Source: Posidoniimonas corsicana
Lineage (GTDB): Bacteria > Planctomycetota > Planctomycetia > Pirellulales > Lacipirellulaceae
Length of the DNA: 64,000 nt
Assembly (NCBI RefSeq): GCF_007859765.1
Contig: NZ_SIHJ01000001.1
Span: 2,667,311 to 2,731,310, forward strand
Direction of reading: 5' to 3'
Translations under genes and position numbers: made by a program
Shown: piece after piece, positions 10,000 to 19,423 of the stretch
Layout: each line of letters starts with the position of its first letter
How positions within the stretch are numbered: position 1 is the first letter of the stretch
Notes under the pieces: generated by a model
The model's input: only the letters and a program-made list of their open reading frames with translations
The model's database searches: none
What the model was told of the DNA's origin: nothing

Positions 10000-12867
10000 C
10001 TACTGGCAGGCCTCGCACTCGGGGTCGTCGATGCTGCAGGCCGAGGGCGTCGGCTCGCGCTGGACGACGATCTCGCTCGACGAGCTACGGCTCTTCATCC
10101 ACTTGGGCTGCACCCCGTGCCGGTTGACGTCGATCGACGACTTCTCGACCTGGGTGGCGGCGAGCGACCGCAGGTAGTAGGTCGTCTTGAGCCCCTTCCG
10201 CCAGCACTTGGCGTACATGTCGCTCAGCGCGGGGCCGCTCGGGTTCGCGAGGTACAGATTGAAGCTGATCCCCATATCGATCCACTTCTGGCGGCGGCTG
10301 TTCGCCTCGATCAGGAAGTGCGGGTCGACCGCGAACGCCGTCTGGTAGAGCCGTTTGACCTCCTCCGGGACCCGGTCGATCGGGCCGAGTTCTCCGTCGT
10401 GGTGCTTGAGCTCGTCGATCATCTGGTCGTCCCACAGCTCCAGCCGCTTCAGGTCGGCGACCAGGTACGCGTTGACGATCGTGAAGTCGCCAGACAGGTT
10501 GCTCTTCGCGAAGAGGTTGCGGTAGGTGGGCTCGATCGACTGCGCGCACCCGGCGATGTTCGAGATGGTCGCCGTCGGGGCGATCGCCATCACGTTGCTG
10601 TTCCGCATGCCATGTGCGGCGACCGCTTGCCGCACGGGCGCCCAGCCGAGCCGGCAAGTGCGGTCCATCTCGTGCTCCCCCTCGTTGCGCGACGAGTGCA
10701 CGGCGTCAATGGTGTCGATCGGCAGCAGCCCCCGGTCCCACTTCGAGCCTTGGTACGAGCCATACCGGCCTCGCTCGGCCGCCAGTTCGGCCGACGCCAG
10801 GATGGCGTGGTAGCCGATCAGCTCGCCCACTTCGTCGGCGAACTCGACCGCCGGCTGCGACCCGTACGGGATGCGACGGACGAAGAGGGCGTCCTGGAAG
10901 CCCATCAGGCCGAGGCCGACGGGGCGGTGCCGGCGGTTGGCGTTCGCCGACTCGGCGGTCGGGTAGTAGTTGATGTCGATCACGTTGTCGAGCATCCGCA
11001 CCGCGGTGCGGATCGTGTCCGCCAGCAGCCCACGATCGACGCCTTCCCGCCCGGTGTGCTTCACCAGGTTGATCGACCCGAGGTTGCAGACCGCGGTCTC
11101 GTCGTTGCTGGTGTTGAGCAGGATCTCGGTGCACAGGTTGGAGCTGTGGACTACCCCGGAGTGGTCTTGCGGGCTGCGTAGGTTGGAAGGGTCCTTGAAC
11201 GTCAGCCAGGGGTGGCCGGTCTCGAAGACCATCGAGAGCATCTTGCGCCACAGCTTGGACGCTTCGACCCTGCGGAACAGCTTGATCTCGCCGAGTTCCG
11301 CCTGCTGCTCGTAGTGCTCGTACCGCGATTTGAAGGCTTCGCCGTACAGGTCGTGCAGGTCGGGAACGTCGTTCGGCGAGAACAGCGTCCACTCTCCATT
11401 CTCCTGCACCCGCCGCATGAACAGGTCCGGCACCCACGCGGCCGTGTTCATGTCGTGCGTGCGGCGGCGGTCGTCGCCCGTGTTCTTGCGGAGCTCGAGG
11501 AACTCCTCGAAGTCGAGGTGCCAAGGCTCAAGGTAAGCGCAGATGGCGCCCTTGCGCTTGCCGCCTTGGTTGACGGCCAGGGCGCCGTCGTTGGCGACCT
11601 TGAGGAAGGGGATCACCCCTTGGCTCTTGCCGTTGGTGCCGTGGATGTGGGCGCCGGTCGCGCGGACGCGGGTCCAGTCGTTCCCGAGCCCGCCGGCCCA
11701 CTTGCTGAGCATCGCGTTGTCCTGCACACACTTGAAGATGTGCTGCAGGTCGTCGTCGACCGTGGTGAGGTAGCAGGAGCTGAGCTGCGGGTGCAGCGTG
11801 CCCGAGTTGAACAACGTCGGCGTGGCGCTCACGAACCGGAACGTCGAGAGGAGCTCGTAGAACTCGATAGCCCGCGATTCACGTTCTTGCTCGTTGAGAG
11901 CCAGGCCCATCGCCACACGCATCCAGAAGTACTGAGGCGTTTCGATCCGGCGGCCATCGATGTGCAGCAGGTAGCGGTCGTAGAGCGTCTGGACGCCGAG
12001 GTACTGGAAGTCGCGGTCGCGCTCGGGGCGGATGGCGCCTGCGAGACGATCCAGGTCGAACTCGAGTAGCCGCGGGTCGATACGCCCCGCATCGGCGCCG
12101 TCACGGAGATACCCGCTGAACCCTCCCCGGTAGACTGTTGGGAACGAAGTGGCGGTCTCGTCTTCCCCTTCGGTGGCGGGGAACAGCGGCAGCGGGGCAT
12201 CGTGGGTGGGCTCGGGGACCCGCCCCCACGCCTCTTTGTAGACGATGTCGAGCAAGAGTCGCGTGGCCGCCTGGCTGTACGCCGGGTCCCGCTCGATGCG
12301 TTGACGGGCCGCCATGACCAGCGCCCGTTCCAGTTCCGACTCGCTGATCCCGTCGTAGATTGTCGCGACCGTGTCGCCGAGCAGCTCGTTGGCGGAGCAC
12401 TCCGGGAGCCCGCGGCACGCCCTAAACAGCCGGTGCTTCAGGTCGTGGAAGTCGACCGGACGGAGGTCGCCGCCCGCGGCCCGCATCGACACCGTCCGGC
12501 GATCGCCGATCTCCGATTCGGCCCGCAACGCCCGTGCGCGAGACCGCTGCTCACGGTAGAGGATGTACCGCCGGGCGACCCGGAACTCGCCCTCCTGCAT
12601 CAGCTGCGACTCCACCAGGTCCTGGACCCGCTCGACGTCGACCGAACCGTCGCCGCGGGAAGCGACGAACTCCACCTCACTAACGACTCCCGCCGCGACA
12701 CGCGACGCCGCCTCGTCGAGGGCCGACTCGACCGGGTCGTCGGCCGAGGCCCCTTGCCCGGCGCGCATCGCCGCCGTGACCGCCTGGTGGATTCGTCGAG
12801 GGTCAAACGCCTCGGTCCGGCCGTCGCGTTTACGGATCGAGAGTTCGGTTTGGGCAGCAATGGTCAC
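10000..12867 (-). CDS. nrdA: Ribonucleotide reductase alpha subunit
   Basis: Start set at GTG 12867 because AGGAG lies 7 nt upstream, giving 955 residues; a longer frame to 12981 has no such support. An ATP-cone begins at about residue 10 ([20 protein letters not shown]). The catalytic barrel has LSSCYLTT, the radical-site loop HSSNLCTEI (Asn, Cys, Glu) and [13 protein letters not shown], and the C-terminus ends in redox cysteines ([12 protein letters not shown]). It reduces ribonucleoside diphosphates using the oxidant of NrdB. The 5' leader contains a cobalamin riboswitch, so the operon is probably shut off when B12 is plentiful, which implies a B12-dependent class II reductase elsewhere in the genome. 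Confidence 0.95.
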   Translation of the reverse strand: MTIAAQTELSIRKRDGRTEAFDPRRIHQAVTAAMRAGQGASADDPVESALDEAASRVAAGVVSEVEFVASRGDGSVDVERVQDLVESQLMQEGEFRVARRYILYREQRSRARALRAESEIGDRRTVSMRAAGGDLRPVDFHDLKHRLFRACRGLPECSANELLGDTVATIYDGISESELERALVMAARQRIERDPAYSQAATRLLLDIVYKEAWGRVPEPTHDAPLPLFPATEGEDETATSFPTVYRGGFSGYLRDGADAGRIDPRLLEFDLDRLAGAIRPERDRDFQYLGVQTLYDRYLLHIDGRRIETPQYFWMRVAMGLALNEQERESRAIEFYELLSTFRFVSATPTLFNSGTLHPQLSSCYLTTVDDDLQHIFKCVQDNAMLSKWAGGLGNDWTRVRATGAHIHGTNGKSQGVIPFLKVANDGALAVNQGGKRKGAICAYLEPWHLDFEEFLELRKNTGDDRRRTHDMNTAAWVPDLFMRRVQENGEWTLFSPNDVPDLHDLYGEAFKSRYEHYEQQAELGEIKLFRRVEASKLWRKMLSMVFETGHPWLTFKDPSNLRSPQDHSGVVHSSNLCTEILLNTSNDETAVCNLGSINLVKHTGREGVDRGLLADTIRTAVRMLDNVIDINYYPTAESANANRRHRPVGLGLMGFQDALFVRRIPYGSQPAVEFADEVGELIGYHAILASAELAAERGRYGSYQGSKWDRGLLPIDTIDAVHSSRNEGEHEMDRTCRLGWAPVRQAVAAHGMRNSNVMAIAPTATISNIAGCAQSIEPTYRNLFAKSNLSGDFTIVNAYLVADLKRLELWDDQMIDELKHHDGELGPIDRVPEEVKRLYQTAFAVDPHFLIEANSRRQKWIDMGISFNLYLANPSGPALSDMYAKCWRKGLKTTYYLRSLAATQVEKSSIDVNRHGVQPKWMKSRSSSSEIVVQREPTPSACSIDDPECEACQ

Positions 12868-13109
12868 GGCACGACTCCTACTCGCGTGGGATGGGCGAGC
12901 GAACCTTGCGGGCAATAGGCGGCCGAGCGCGCAGCAGCGGACCGCGGCTGGCGTACGGAGGAAACACACCCAGGGCGTCATAGACGCACGGGTGGGCTAG
13001 ATGGCGGCGACTTCCTGCCGCCTCAGCGAGAGACGCGCACAGAGCATACCGACCGGCCTTTCCCTAGAAGGTTCGGACGCATTAGTACCCGGCAACCATT
13101 GCCAGGCGT

Positions 13110-13310
13110 ATCCGTTCGGCAGGTCTTCGGACTCGCGGGCGTGGTGGGACTCGTTCAGAGTCCTCACCGTCTACTTGCCGCGGCTTCCCAGCTCCTCAGG
13201 CGGAGCCAGTGCCATCGTTGCGACGTTCGTTCCCGCTCACCGCTGCTGGGCAGTCCCGGACTTGCACCGGGTTCCCTCTTGCGAGACCACAACAGGTTGT
13301 GGCCAACCGA
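13110..13310 (-). promoter_or_regulatory. Cobalamin (AdoCbl) riboswitch upstream of nrdA
   Basis: Read on the minus strand, the leader contains GGGAACCCGGTGCAAGTCC, then GGGACTGCCCAGCAGCGGTG and GGCACTGGCTCCGCC, and finally the B12 box CGAGTCCGAAGACCTGCC at 13118-13135. Order, spacing and sequences are those of the conserved cobalamin aptamer. A further hairpin-rich stretch (about 13080-13117, with GGCAATGGTTGCC self-pairing) lies between the B12 box and nrdA and could be the expression platform. The aptamer ends about 250 nt before the GTG start. Confidence 0.93.
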
Positions 13311-13330
13311 GCGAAGGCGAACTATAGCTA

Positions 13331-13494
13331 GATGGGCCGGGCGATGTCAACCGGCAGAGTGCGATTGATCGCGTCGGCGGAGTCATCGCTCTGAAACGAG
13401 GCTCCGTGTGTGCCGCCAACCTGATGGCTCTGGATGCCCGGTAGCTTGGTGGGCGCCAAGAGCTACGTCTAGTTGAGATAACGCCGCGCCACTA
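13331..13494. other. Gene-free stretch 5' of the riboswitch
   Basis: This should hold the nrdAB promoter on the minus strand. I see no clear NrdR-box pair and no ORF worth reporting. Confidence 0.4.
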
Positions 13495-13722
13495 CTAGAG
13501 CGCGCTCCGTCTCTTCTGTAGGACCCTCAACGGACGCGTGCGCCAGAAGCTGACCGCGGAGGCGACCGCCACTAGGGCCGCAAACTGCAACGCCGTCAAC
13601 AAACCCACTGCCAAAGCTAACCGCGGAACCACCAGCACCGGCTGCATGCCGCCGAAGAAGCTCATGTGCTGTAGGAGCCCAGCGCCGCACCATCCCGCCC
13701 TGACGGCGAACCCGAGGCTCAG
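13495..13722 (-). CDS. Possible small membrane protein (CTG or ATG start)
   Basis: On the minus strand an open frame ends at TAG 13495-13497. From ATG 13665 it encodes 56 residues, mostly one or two hydrophobic helices (VLVVPRLALAVGLLTALQFA, then ALVAVASAVSFW) followed by a basic tail. The frame stays open upstream to a CTG at 13722 that has AAGGAG 5 nt before it, giving 75 residues. A non-ATG start or a weak internal ATG is possible. It is divergent from the ChaN-like gene. No family recognised; could be chance coding in GC-rich DNA. Confidence 0.3.
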   Translation of the reverse strand: MSLGFAVRAGWCGAGLLQHMSFFGGMQPVLVVPRLALAVGLLTALQFAALVAVASAVSFWRTRPLRVLQKRRSAL

Positions 13723-13889
13723 GCACTCTCCTTGAAAAAACCGGTAGCTCAGTCAATCCTGAACAATCTGCCACGTTCCCCGCAGACGGGCGGGCAATCC
13801 TATCCACAAGAGAAGGCACGGGCGGCAGGCTGCGACCCCACCGACCTACGAGGCAACGAGCACCCCAGCCAGCCCGCCGAAAGGCCCTG

Positions 13890-16073
13890 ATGTCATACAT
13901 TCCACTTACACCGTACCGCTCCGCGCTCTTCACTATCGCCTTGGTGGTTGGTCTTGGCGCCGGCACGGCATTCTCGCAGCCGTCTGTGGCGCCGTGGGCT
14001 GCGGCGCCCATTGAAGACGCAACAGTGATCCGGGATGGCCGATCCGGAGACCGGATCGCCATGGGGGCGATGCTTGAGCGTGTCCAGGACGCCGACATCG
14101 TATTCGTGGGCGAGTCGCACACGGACGAGACCACTCACCGCCTGCAATTGCACATCTTTGAGGAGCTGCTCCGCCGCAGGGGTGGCAAGGTGGTCCTCGC
14201 CATGGAAATGTTCACCCGCGACGATCAGCCAAGCCTCGACGACTACCTGGCGGGCCGGATCGACGAGCAGCAGTTCGCCGGAGCGGCCGCGCTCTGGCAT
14301 AACTACCACGAGGCGTACCGGCCGCTCGTTGAGCGCGCCAAGCAGGCAGGCGCGCCAATAGTAGGATCAAACTTCCCGAAGTCGCTGCTCCGGCAGTTCG
14401 CGTCGCAGGGCGCCGCGGCCGCGGAGACGCTCTCCGACGACCAGCGTCGGCTCGTCCCGGCCGAGTTCCACCCCAACCCGCCCGACTACTGGCGCAGGGT
14501 CGACAACGCCACCCGCGGCCACGCGGCGATGGGCATGACGGCCAACCCCGAGGACCGTCTCTTCTCCGTTCAGTCGTTGTGGGACAACGCGATGGGAGAC
14601 GCCTGCGTTCAGGCCCTGCGGTCCCACCCTGACCATCTGGTGCTGCACATCAACGGAGGCTTCCACTCGGCCTACTGGGAGGGCGCCGTGCACCAGGCAG
14701 CAGTCCGTGAACCAGACGCAAAGGTCACGACGGTAGCGATCGCCCCCGCCCCATCTCCGACAACCGCCGTTCATCACGGCCTACCGCTGGCCGACTATAT
14801 CGCCTACGTCGAGGTCAGGGCGTCGAACGCTGAGGAAGGCGTGCGTTCGGTCCGCCTGAGCGCGGAGCTGGAGTACGCCCTCCACCGGCCAGACCGCGAA
14901 GACCAATCCGAATCGGCGCCGCTCCTGATCTGGCTTCCCGATGAAGGGCTGTCCGCCAAGGAAGTGCTGCCTTTCTGCCGGAACCGGTACGGCGATCAGG
15001 CGATGATCGCCGTTGTTCAGCCCCCCTACAAGTCGGTTGACGCCGACAGAGCCCTTGGCGGCCGCTGGTTCTGGCCCGATTCTTTCAGCGAAGATGTCGC
15101 CGCGGCGGCTGGCGGCGTAGAAGAGATCTGGGCCTACCTCAACCGCCACTTCAGTGTCGACGCCGAGCGGGTCTGCGTGGTGGGCGAGGGGGCCGGAGGT
15201 ACGGTAGCCGCCGTGCTCGCTTCCCGCAGCGACACCATGCAGCTGGATGCCATCGCAGTCCGTCCTCGGCACGCGTCTCGGTTGAAGGACTTGCCTCTTG
15301 TGCTCCCCCAGCTCTACGCAGAGGGATCGCTTCCTCGGCGGTCGCTGACCGTCGTTGCCGACCAGCAGAGTAAGAACTGGTGGCAGGGCGAGATCAGCCA
15401 GTACCGCGACGCAGAGGTCGACGCGAGCATCGTGGCGCTCCAGCCAGACCACATGCTTCGCGGCGGTGATCTGGACAAGCAAATCGCTACCAGCCTGGGG
15501 CTGGACCCGCGCGAATCGCCGACACACCCGCGTGCCCGCGTCCTCGCGGTCACCACCGACTCGCCGCGCGAGTTCCTGTGGGCGCGTATCCAGGCCGACT
15601 GGCTCAATGAGCAAGCGGGCGAGCGGGTCACCGTGACACCAGCCCCGGCGGTAGCCCCCGGCGCCGACCTCTTGCCTACGGTGATTACTCCCGCGGCGGC
15701 GAGCGTCGAAGGGGTTCTTCCCCCCTGTCCCGGTCCGTTCGGCGGCACAACGGTCCTGCTGCTGCCAGACGACGCCGACGAAGGCGACCGCGCGGCTTGG
15801 CTCGCCCTCGAAGAGAACGACCCGCTCACCGCGCAGAGCCGCTTCCACCGCGTGCGGATCGCGACCCTCGGCGGCGCCCACGCACTGGAGGGTGTGCTTG
15901 CCAAGCTTCGTGAGCAGAACCGCAAGAACATCCTGATCGTCCCCGCGGTGTTCTACACCAACGGCGACCTCCTCCGCCGAGCGGCCGACGCCGCCAAGCC
16001 GTTCGAAGACGACATGACGCTCCAGTGGCTCCCGGGGCTCGGCGGCCGCGCCGGCATCCTCAAGGCGATGTAA
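13890..16073 (+). CDS. ChaN-like protein with C-terminal hydrolase-like region
   Basis: 727 residues with a signal peptide (residues 1-30, ends TAFSQP). Residues about 68-290 are a ChaN/haem-binding-uptake (PF04187-type) domain: VFVGESHTDETTHRLQLH with its Glu/His, then LAMEMFTRDDQPSLDDYLAG, and a late HINGGFHSAYWEG. The second half contains an alpha/beta hydrolase-like segment with VCVVGEGAGGTVAAVLASR, where the nucleophile elbow has Glu in place of Ser (GEGAGG), so catalysis there is doubtful. ChaN proteins are exported and linked to iron or haem handling. The combination resembles other planctomycete ChaN proteins of unknown role. Monocistronic as far as seen. Confidence 0.8.
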   Translation: MSYIPLTPYRSALFTIALVVGLGAGTAFSQPSVAPWAAAPIEDATVIRDGRSGDRIAMGAMLERVQDADIVFVGESHTDETTHRLQLHIFEELLRRRGGKVVLAMEMFTRDDQPSLDDYLAGRIDEQQFAGAAALWHNYHEAYRPLVERAKQAGAPIVGSNFPKSLLRQFASQGAAAAETLSDDQRRLVPAEFHPNPPDYWRRVDNATRGHAAMGMTANPEDRLFSVQSLWDNAMGDACVQALRSHPDHLVLHINGGFHSAYWEGAVHQAAVREPDAKVTTVAIAPAPSPTTAVHHGLPLADYIAYVEVRASNAEEGVRSVRLSAELEYALHRPDREDQSESAPLLIWLPDEGLSAKEVLPFCRNRYGDQAMIAVVQPPYKSVDADRALGGRWFWPDSFSEDVAAAAGGVEEIWAYLNRHFSVDAERVCVVGEGAGGTVAAVLASRSDTMQLDAIAVRPRHASRLKDLPLVLPQLYAEGSLPRRSLTVVADQQSKNWWQGEISQYRDAEVDASIVALQPDHMLRGGDLDKQIATSLGLDPRESPTHPRARVLAVTTDSPREFLWARIQADWLNEQAGERVTVTPAPAVAPGADLLPTVITPAAASVEGVLPPCPGPFGGTTVLLLPDDADEGDRAAWLALEENDPLTAQSRFHRVRIATLGGAHALEGVLAKLREQNRKNILIVPAVFYTNGDLLRRAADAAKPFEDDMTLQWLPGLGGRAGILKAM

Positions 16074-16280
16074 GCATCCGCTCAGAGGCTACTTGCAGAT
16101 GGTCCGGTGAGACTCAGCTTAGTAGGGGCGCCAGTCGCCATCGGCCAAGCCTTGCGCAGGACGGGCATCCAGCCATCTACCAGTCCCGCTTGAACCTGAC
16201 AGGCGTACCGCAGGATGCACGCATTCACCCCGGCATATCGGCCAGAGTGGCGGGAGCATTGACACTTGCAGGCGTTTCCC
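16074..16280. other. Intergenic, nothing recognised
   Basis: About 200 bp between the ChaN-like gene and the tRNA-fragment repeat. No terminator, ORF or repeat that I can support. Confidence 0.3.
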
Positions 16281-16329
16281 AAATAGCCCGGGAGGGACTC
16301 GAACCCCCGACCAAGGGATTATGAGGTCA
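16281..16329 (-). repeat. 49-bp direct repeat, tRNA(CAT) 3' half, copy 1
   Basis: Read on the minus strand this is the 3' half of a tRNA: anticodon loop CTCATAA, 3' anticodon stem TCCCT, variable loop TGGTC, T-arm GGGGG-TTCGAGT-CCCTC, acceptor CCGGGCT and discriminator A. The 5' side does not supply a pairing anticodon stem, D-arm or 5' acceptor, so no intact tRNA is present. An identical 49-bp copy in the same orientation lies at 27057-27105. The pattern suggests an attachment-site duplication left by integration into a tRNA 3' end, or a duplicated tRNA fragment. Confidence 0.8.
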
Positions 16330-16642
16330 ATCCGCGAACCTCCTAGACGCCGGGAAAGATGGCGGTGCGCGGTCTCGCGCAGCGCCCGGCGCAGCACCAA
16401 GACTCGGCGGTCCTGAGTTGGACCCTGATCTCAGGACCGTTGTGCAACCTTGGCCCGGGCTTCCCGCTGCGGTGCGAACCGAAATCCTAGTGGTGCTCGA
16501 GTCGGCTCACCAGTGTCGCTCAATTCCATCCGACTGACTAAGGCGTGCGAACCCAATGGGGGTCACACGTTAACCTAGTACCCCTAAAGGGAGGGGCGAG
16601 CGAGGAAACTGTCCGCGAGTGGGTCATTGGCGAGCTGCTGCT

Positions 16643-16849
16643 TCATCTCGCGACTTTAATGGTGCGTGCGACAGTGGAAACTTGGACCTTCAGCAGAGGG
16701 TCGATTCTCTCGAGGGCCAGCAGTGCGTCGCCGTGCATGTGCCTCCTCGTGACGTCAAGTGCCAGCCACTCCCGTGGGTACGCGTTGCCTAGAGTCAGCA
16801 TCCGAAGCAAGTGGCCATCGGCCGACAGATCCACCACGAAGTCGTCGAT
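16643..16849 (-). pseudogene. IS3-type transposase (rve) fragment
   Basis: A stop-bounded frame encodes IDDFVVDLSADGHLLRMLTL, then REWLALDV, close to the integrase-core segment of IS3 orfB (usual form: M-DFVSD-ADGR-R-LTV-D-TRECLALEV). Only ~65 residues remain, with the second catalytic Asp region and the DDE Glu missing. Flanking frames contain stops. Debris of an old insertion next to the first tRNA-fragment repeat. Confidence 0.6.
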
Positions 16850-17024
16850 TCAGACGAGATCCTTGTGCGCCGGATAGAATCAGACGCACGAGCAGTCTGC
16901 CACATTCAGCCGCGTGGGTTTGGGATGTTTCCACGGACTCTCGAGGTCTAGGCGGCTTACACATCTAGAAATCTCTTACCGCTGGACCGCTGTTCTTCAC
17001 GCGTGATCAAGTATGTGCAGGCAA
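16850..17024. other. Intergenic, nothing recognised
   Basis: The interval between the transposase fragment and the rhamnosidase gene, and likewise 16330-16642 on the other side of the fragment, hold no ORF, repeat or hairpin that I can support. Confidence 0.3.
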
Positions 17025-19355
17025 TCAGTCTCGTGGCCCGCGGACTAGGTTTGCCTCCAACCCCTCGGAGCCGATCTCAATGGTGATCTGATTGTCGTCA
17101 ACGTCCCGAATGCGAGCGCCGCCAATTGACGTACCGGCGAGCGGTTCGAGGGACTCGCTCGTTTCCCTGTCAACAAGGCCAACCCAGTCGCGGTTCAATC
17201 GCAGCATGGCCGTTACTCCGTCTGGAAGCCGGACGCTGACAGAGGTGGTCCGGTCTGAGTCTTTGAAGGAGACCGCGATGCGGCCGCGTGGCGAGGGAAC
17301 AATGCACTCAACATCGGAGAGAGAAGCGAGCACCGGTGATATCTGTACCGTTGCGTAACCGGGCTCAAGCGGGTCAACGCCGGCTACGTACTGCGACAGC
17401 AGCGTCAGCGGGCCGCCGCTCCAGGCGTGGTTGTAGCTGCCACCGCCGTACCCGGCTTCCCCCACGCCCCACCCCTCCCAGAGCGTCGTGATCGGGCTGT
17501 CGATCATAGGTCCGTACCGATCCAGCAACCGGGAGACCGCGGAGTCGCCCTCTCCAAGATGAAACAGCGCCTCAATAACGTACTTTTCCATGTAGGGGCT
17601 GGCGTGCCGTTCTTCGACAAGCACTTTAGTGAGGACTTCCGTGTTGGCTCGACTCGCCAGGCCTGACACGACAGCCAGGGCATTCCCGCGGTCGTCGGTT
17701 GGACCGGCGTGCCCCGGGGATCGATACCCTTGGGGAGTCCAGAACGTCTTATGAAACGCCGCATGCAGACGCGCCTTGCTCTTCGCGCACTCGGCCGCGG
17801 CTTTGTGGTCGCCGAGCAGGCTGGCCATCCGCTGCAGTCCGTCGAGTGCGAGGTAGTACCAGGCGTTGTAGAGCAGCGGCATATCCTTGTTGGCGCCCCA
17901 GTCGCCCCAGGTCCAATCGCCTTTGCGCTGGATCACGAGCCCATCTTCGCCAAGCTGCCAGAGTTGCAAGTACCGCCTGACCGATGGGTACACGGCTCTG
18001 ATGGTGTCGATGTCTCCGGAGTGGCGGTAGTACTCCCAGTACCCGTACCTTCCCACCGACGCCAGCATCTGCAGAGGCAACTCCTTGTTCCAGTTGCCGG
18101 CCGGGACCGGTGAGAACAGCGTTCCGTCTTCCTCTTGCCAGGCAGCCAACTCCCTGATCGCCTTGCTGCCGAGCCTGTCGCTCCGTCGGTCGAGGGCGTA
18201 GAACGCCTGCTGGAGCTCAAGCGTTACGTCACCCCACCACTGGGCTCTTTCCCGGTCGGGGCAGTCGAAGTACGTGTCGCGCATGTTGATATAGAGCGTC
18301 CGTTGCGACTTTTTCCACAGTGTGTTGAGCCGCTGGTTGCTGCATGTAAACGCGCCGGCAAGATTGGCGTCGTAGCCGGTCTCACGGTATTTGAGTCCGT
18401 AGATCCTGGTTCCCTTGGGGACCTCGTAGATGACGCGGTGACCGTTCATCCACCCCAGCGACTCGTAATGCTGCCGTCCTTCACGCACAAGATACTCTGA
18501 GCGGACATTCGGCTCGCTGCCGCCCCGGTAGTTGTCCGTCTGTATCCTTATCTTGTCGCCCTGACTCCCCTCCACGTCCAAGATCGGATTGACCTGGGCG
18601 TTGTATGGCAGTTGCGCGATGATCGGCTCGCCGGTGCTTACGCTAGGGAACGAATCGGCGTTCTCGTAGTTCCGCGGCTCAGAGAATCGCCACTGAGGGA
18701 CGGGACGCTCAACAAGCGCGCCCCAGGGATTAGCTGGCGGGGTCCCTAGAGCCTTGGCGCTTGGCCACTCGGAGTCGTCGTAGTGGCCTTCCGTCCAGCC
18801 CTGCATGTCAAGGCGCGCGTCGAATCGAAGGTTCGACTCCGGGAGACGCCAGTTCGGGTGAGGCGGATCGGTTTGCTGGTAGGCGGGGTGTCGGACAGCT
18901 TTCCACTTGTCGTCTGAGAACAACTGCCGATGGTCAATCTGGGCCTGGAATACGAGCCCACACTGTCCGCTGTCTTGATGTGACATGCCGTCCTTGCCGA
19001 AGTACCCAACAAGCACGGCGACGCAGTTCTCGCCACGACGCAGGTATTCTGCGATATCGACACGGTCAAAGTAGGTAGCCTGCGGCCTTGGGCCACGCTT
19101 GAGCTGACCCTCGAAGACAACCAGCCTGCCGTTTATCCAGAGCCAGTACTTCGAGTCGCAGGCAAGCTTCGCCTCGGCGCGCCCGGGCTTCTCGGGGAGG
19201 GTAAAGCTCCTGCGAAAGGATTGCCAGGAGTTCGGCTCGGACGGGGTGTCCGCCGTGATCCATTCTGCTTCCCATCCAGTCGAAGCGTGAGCCAGACCGC
19301 CCGAGGCCGCCAGGGACAGAGAGAGAATCTGTAGTGCCCGCTGCAGTCGAGTCAC
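17025..19355 (-). CDS. GH78 alpha-L-rhamnosidase, exported
   Basis: 776 residues with a signal peptide (residues 1-25, ends GLAHAS). An N-terminal jelly-roll domain starts at EAEWITAD and has KYWLWINGRLVVFEGQ. An (alpha/alpha)6 barrel begins near residue 340. The proton-donor motif of six-hairpin rhamnosidases is present as DTYFDCPDRERAQWWGD around residue 365, and the second acidic site as TTLWEGWG around 622, followed by SYNHAWSGGPLTLLSQY. A C-terminal beta-sandwich finishes the fold. It should release terminal L-rhamnose from polysaccharides. The gene is third after an ECF sigma and FecR gene, which suggests substrate-induced control, and a sulfatase lies in the divergent cluster, pointing to a sulfated rhamnose-containing glycan. 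Confidence 0.9.
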   Translation of the reverse strand: MTRLQRALQILSLSLAASGGLAHASTGWEAEWITADTPSEPNSWQSFRRSFTLPEKPGRAEAKLACDSKYWLWINGRLVVFEGQLKRGPRPQATYFDRVDIAEYLRRGENCVAVLVGYFGKDGMSHQDSGQCGLVFQAQIDHRQLFSDDKWKAVRHPAYQQTDPPHPNWRLPESNLRFDARLDMQGWTEGHYDDSEWPSAKALGTPPANPWGALVERPVPQWRFSEPRNYENADSFPSVSTGEPIIAQLPYNAQVNPILDVEGSQGDKIRIQTDNYRGGSEPNVRSEYLVREGRQHYESLGWMNGHRVIYEVPKGTRIYGLKYRETGYDANLAGAFTCSNQRLNTLWKKSQRTLYINMRDTYFDCPDRERAQWWGDVTLELQQAFYALDRRSDRLGSKAIRELAAWQEEDGTLFSPVPAGNWNKELPLQMLASVGRYGYWEYYRHSGDIDTIRAVYPSVRRYLQLWQLGEDGLVIQRKGDWTWGDWGANKDMPLLYNAWYYLALDGLQRMASLLGDHKAAAECAKSKARLHAAFHKTFWTPQGYRSPGHAGPTDDRGNALAVVSGLASRANTEVLTKVLVEERHASPYMEKYVIEALFHLGEGDSAVSRLLDRYGPMIDSPITTLWEGWGVGEAGYGGGSYNHAWSGGPLTLLSQYVAGVDPLEPGYATVQISPVLASLSDVECIVPSPRGRIAVSFKDSDRTTSVSVRLPDGVTAMLRLNRDWVGLVDRETSESLEPLAGTSIGGARIRDVDDNQITIEIGSEGLEANLVRGPRD

Positions 19356-19423
19356 GGCAAGGAGAATCCGGGGGTAGGCGATTGGAGACGTCTACGCTGG
19401 GTCCGCACCGCCGAGGAGTAGCG

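Noticed and set aside
13469-14134. 221-residue minus-strand ORF
   Set aside because: Antisense to the ChaN-like gene; only the frame at 13495-13722 shows membrane-protein character.
16254-16329. Complete tRNA-Met gene
   Set aside because: Only the 3' half is present; no D-arm, 5' anticodon stem or 5' acceptor strand pairs with it. The same holds for 27057-27105.
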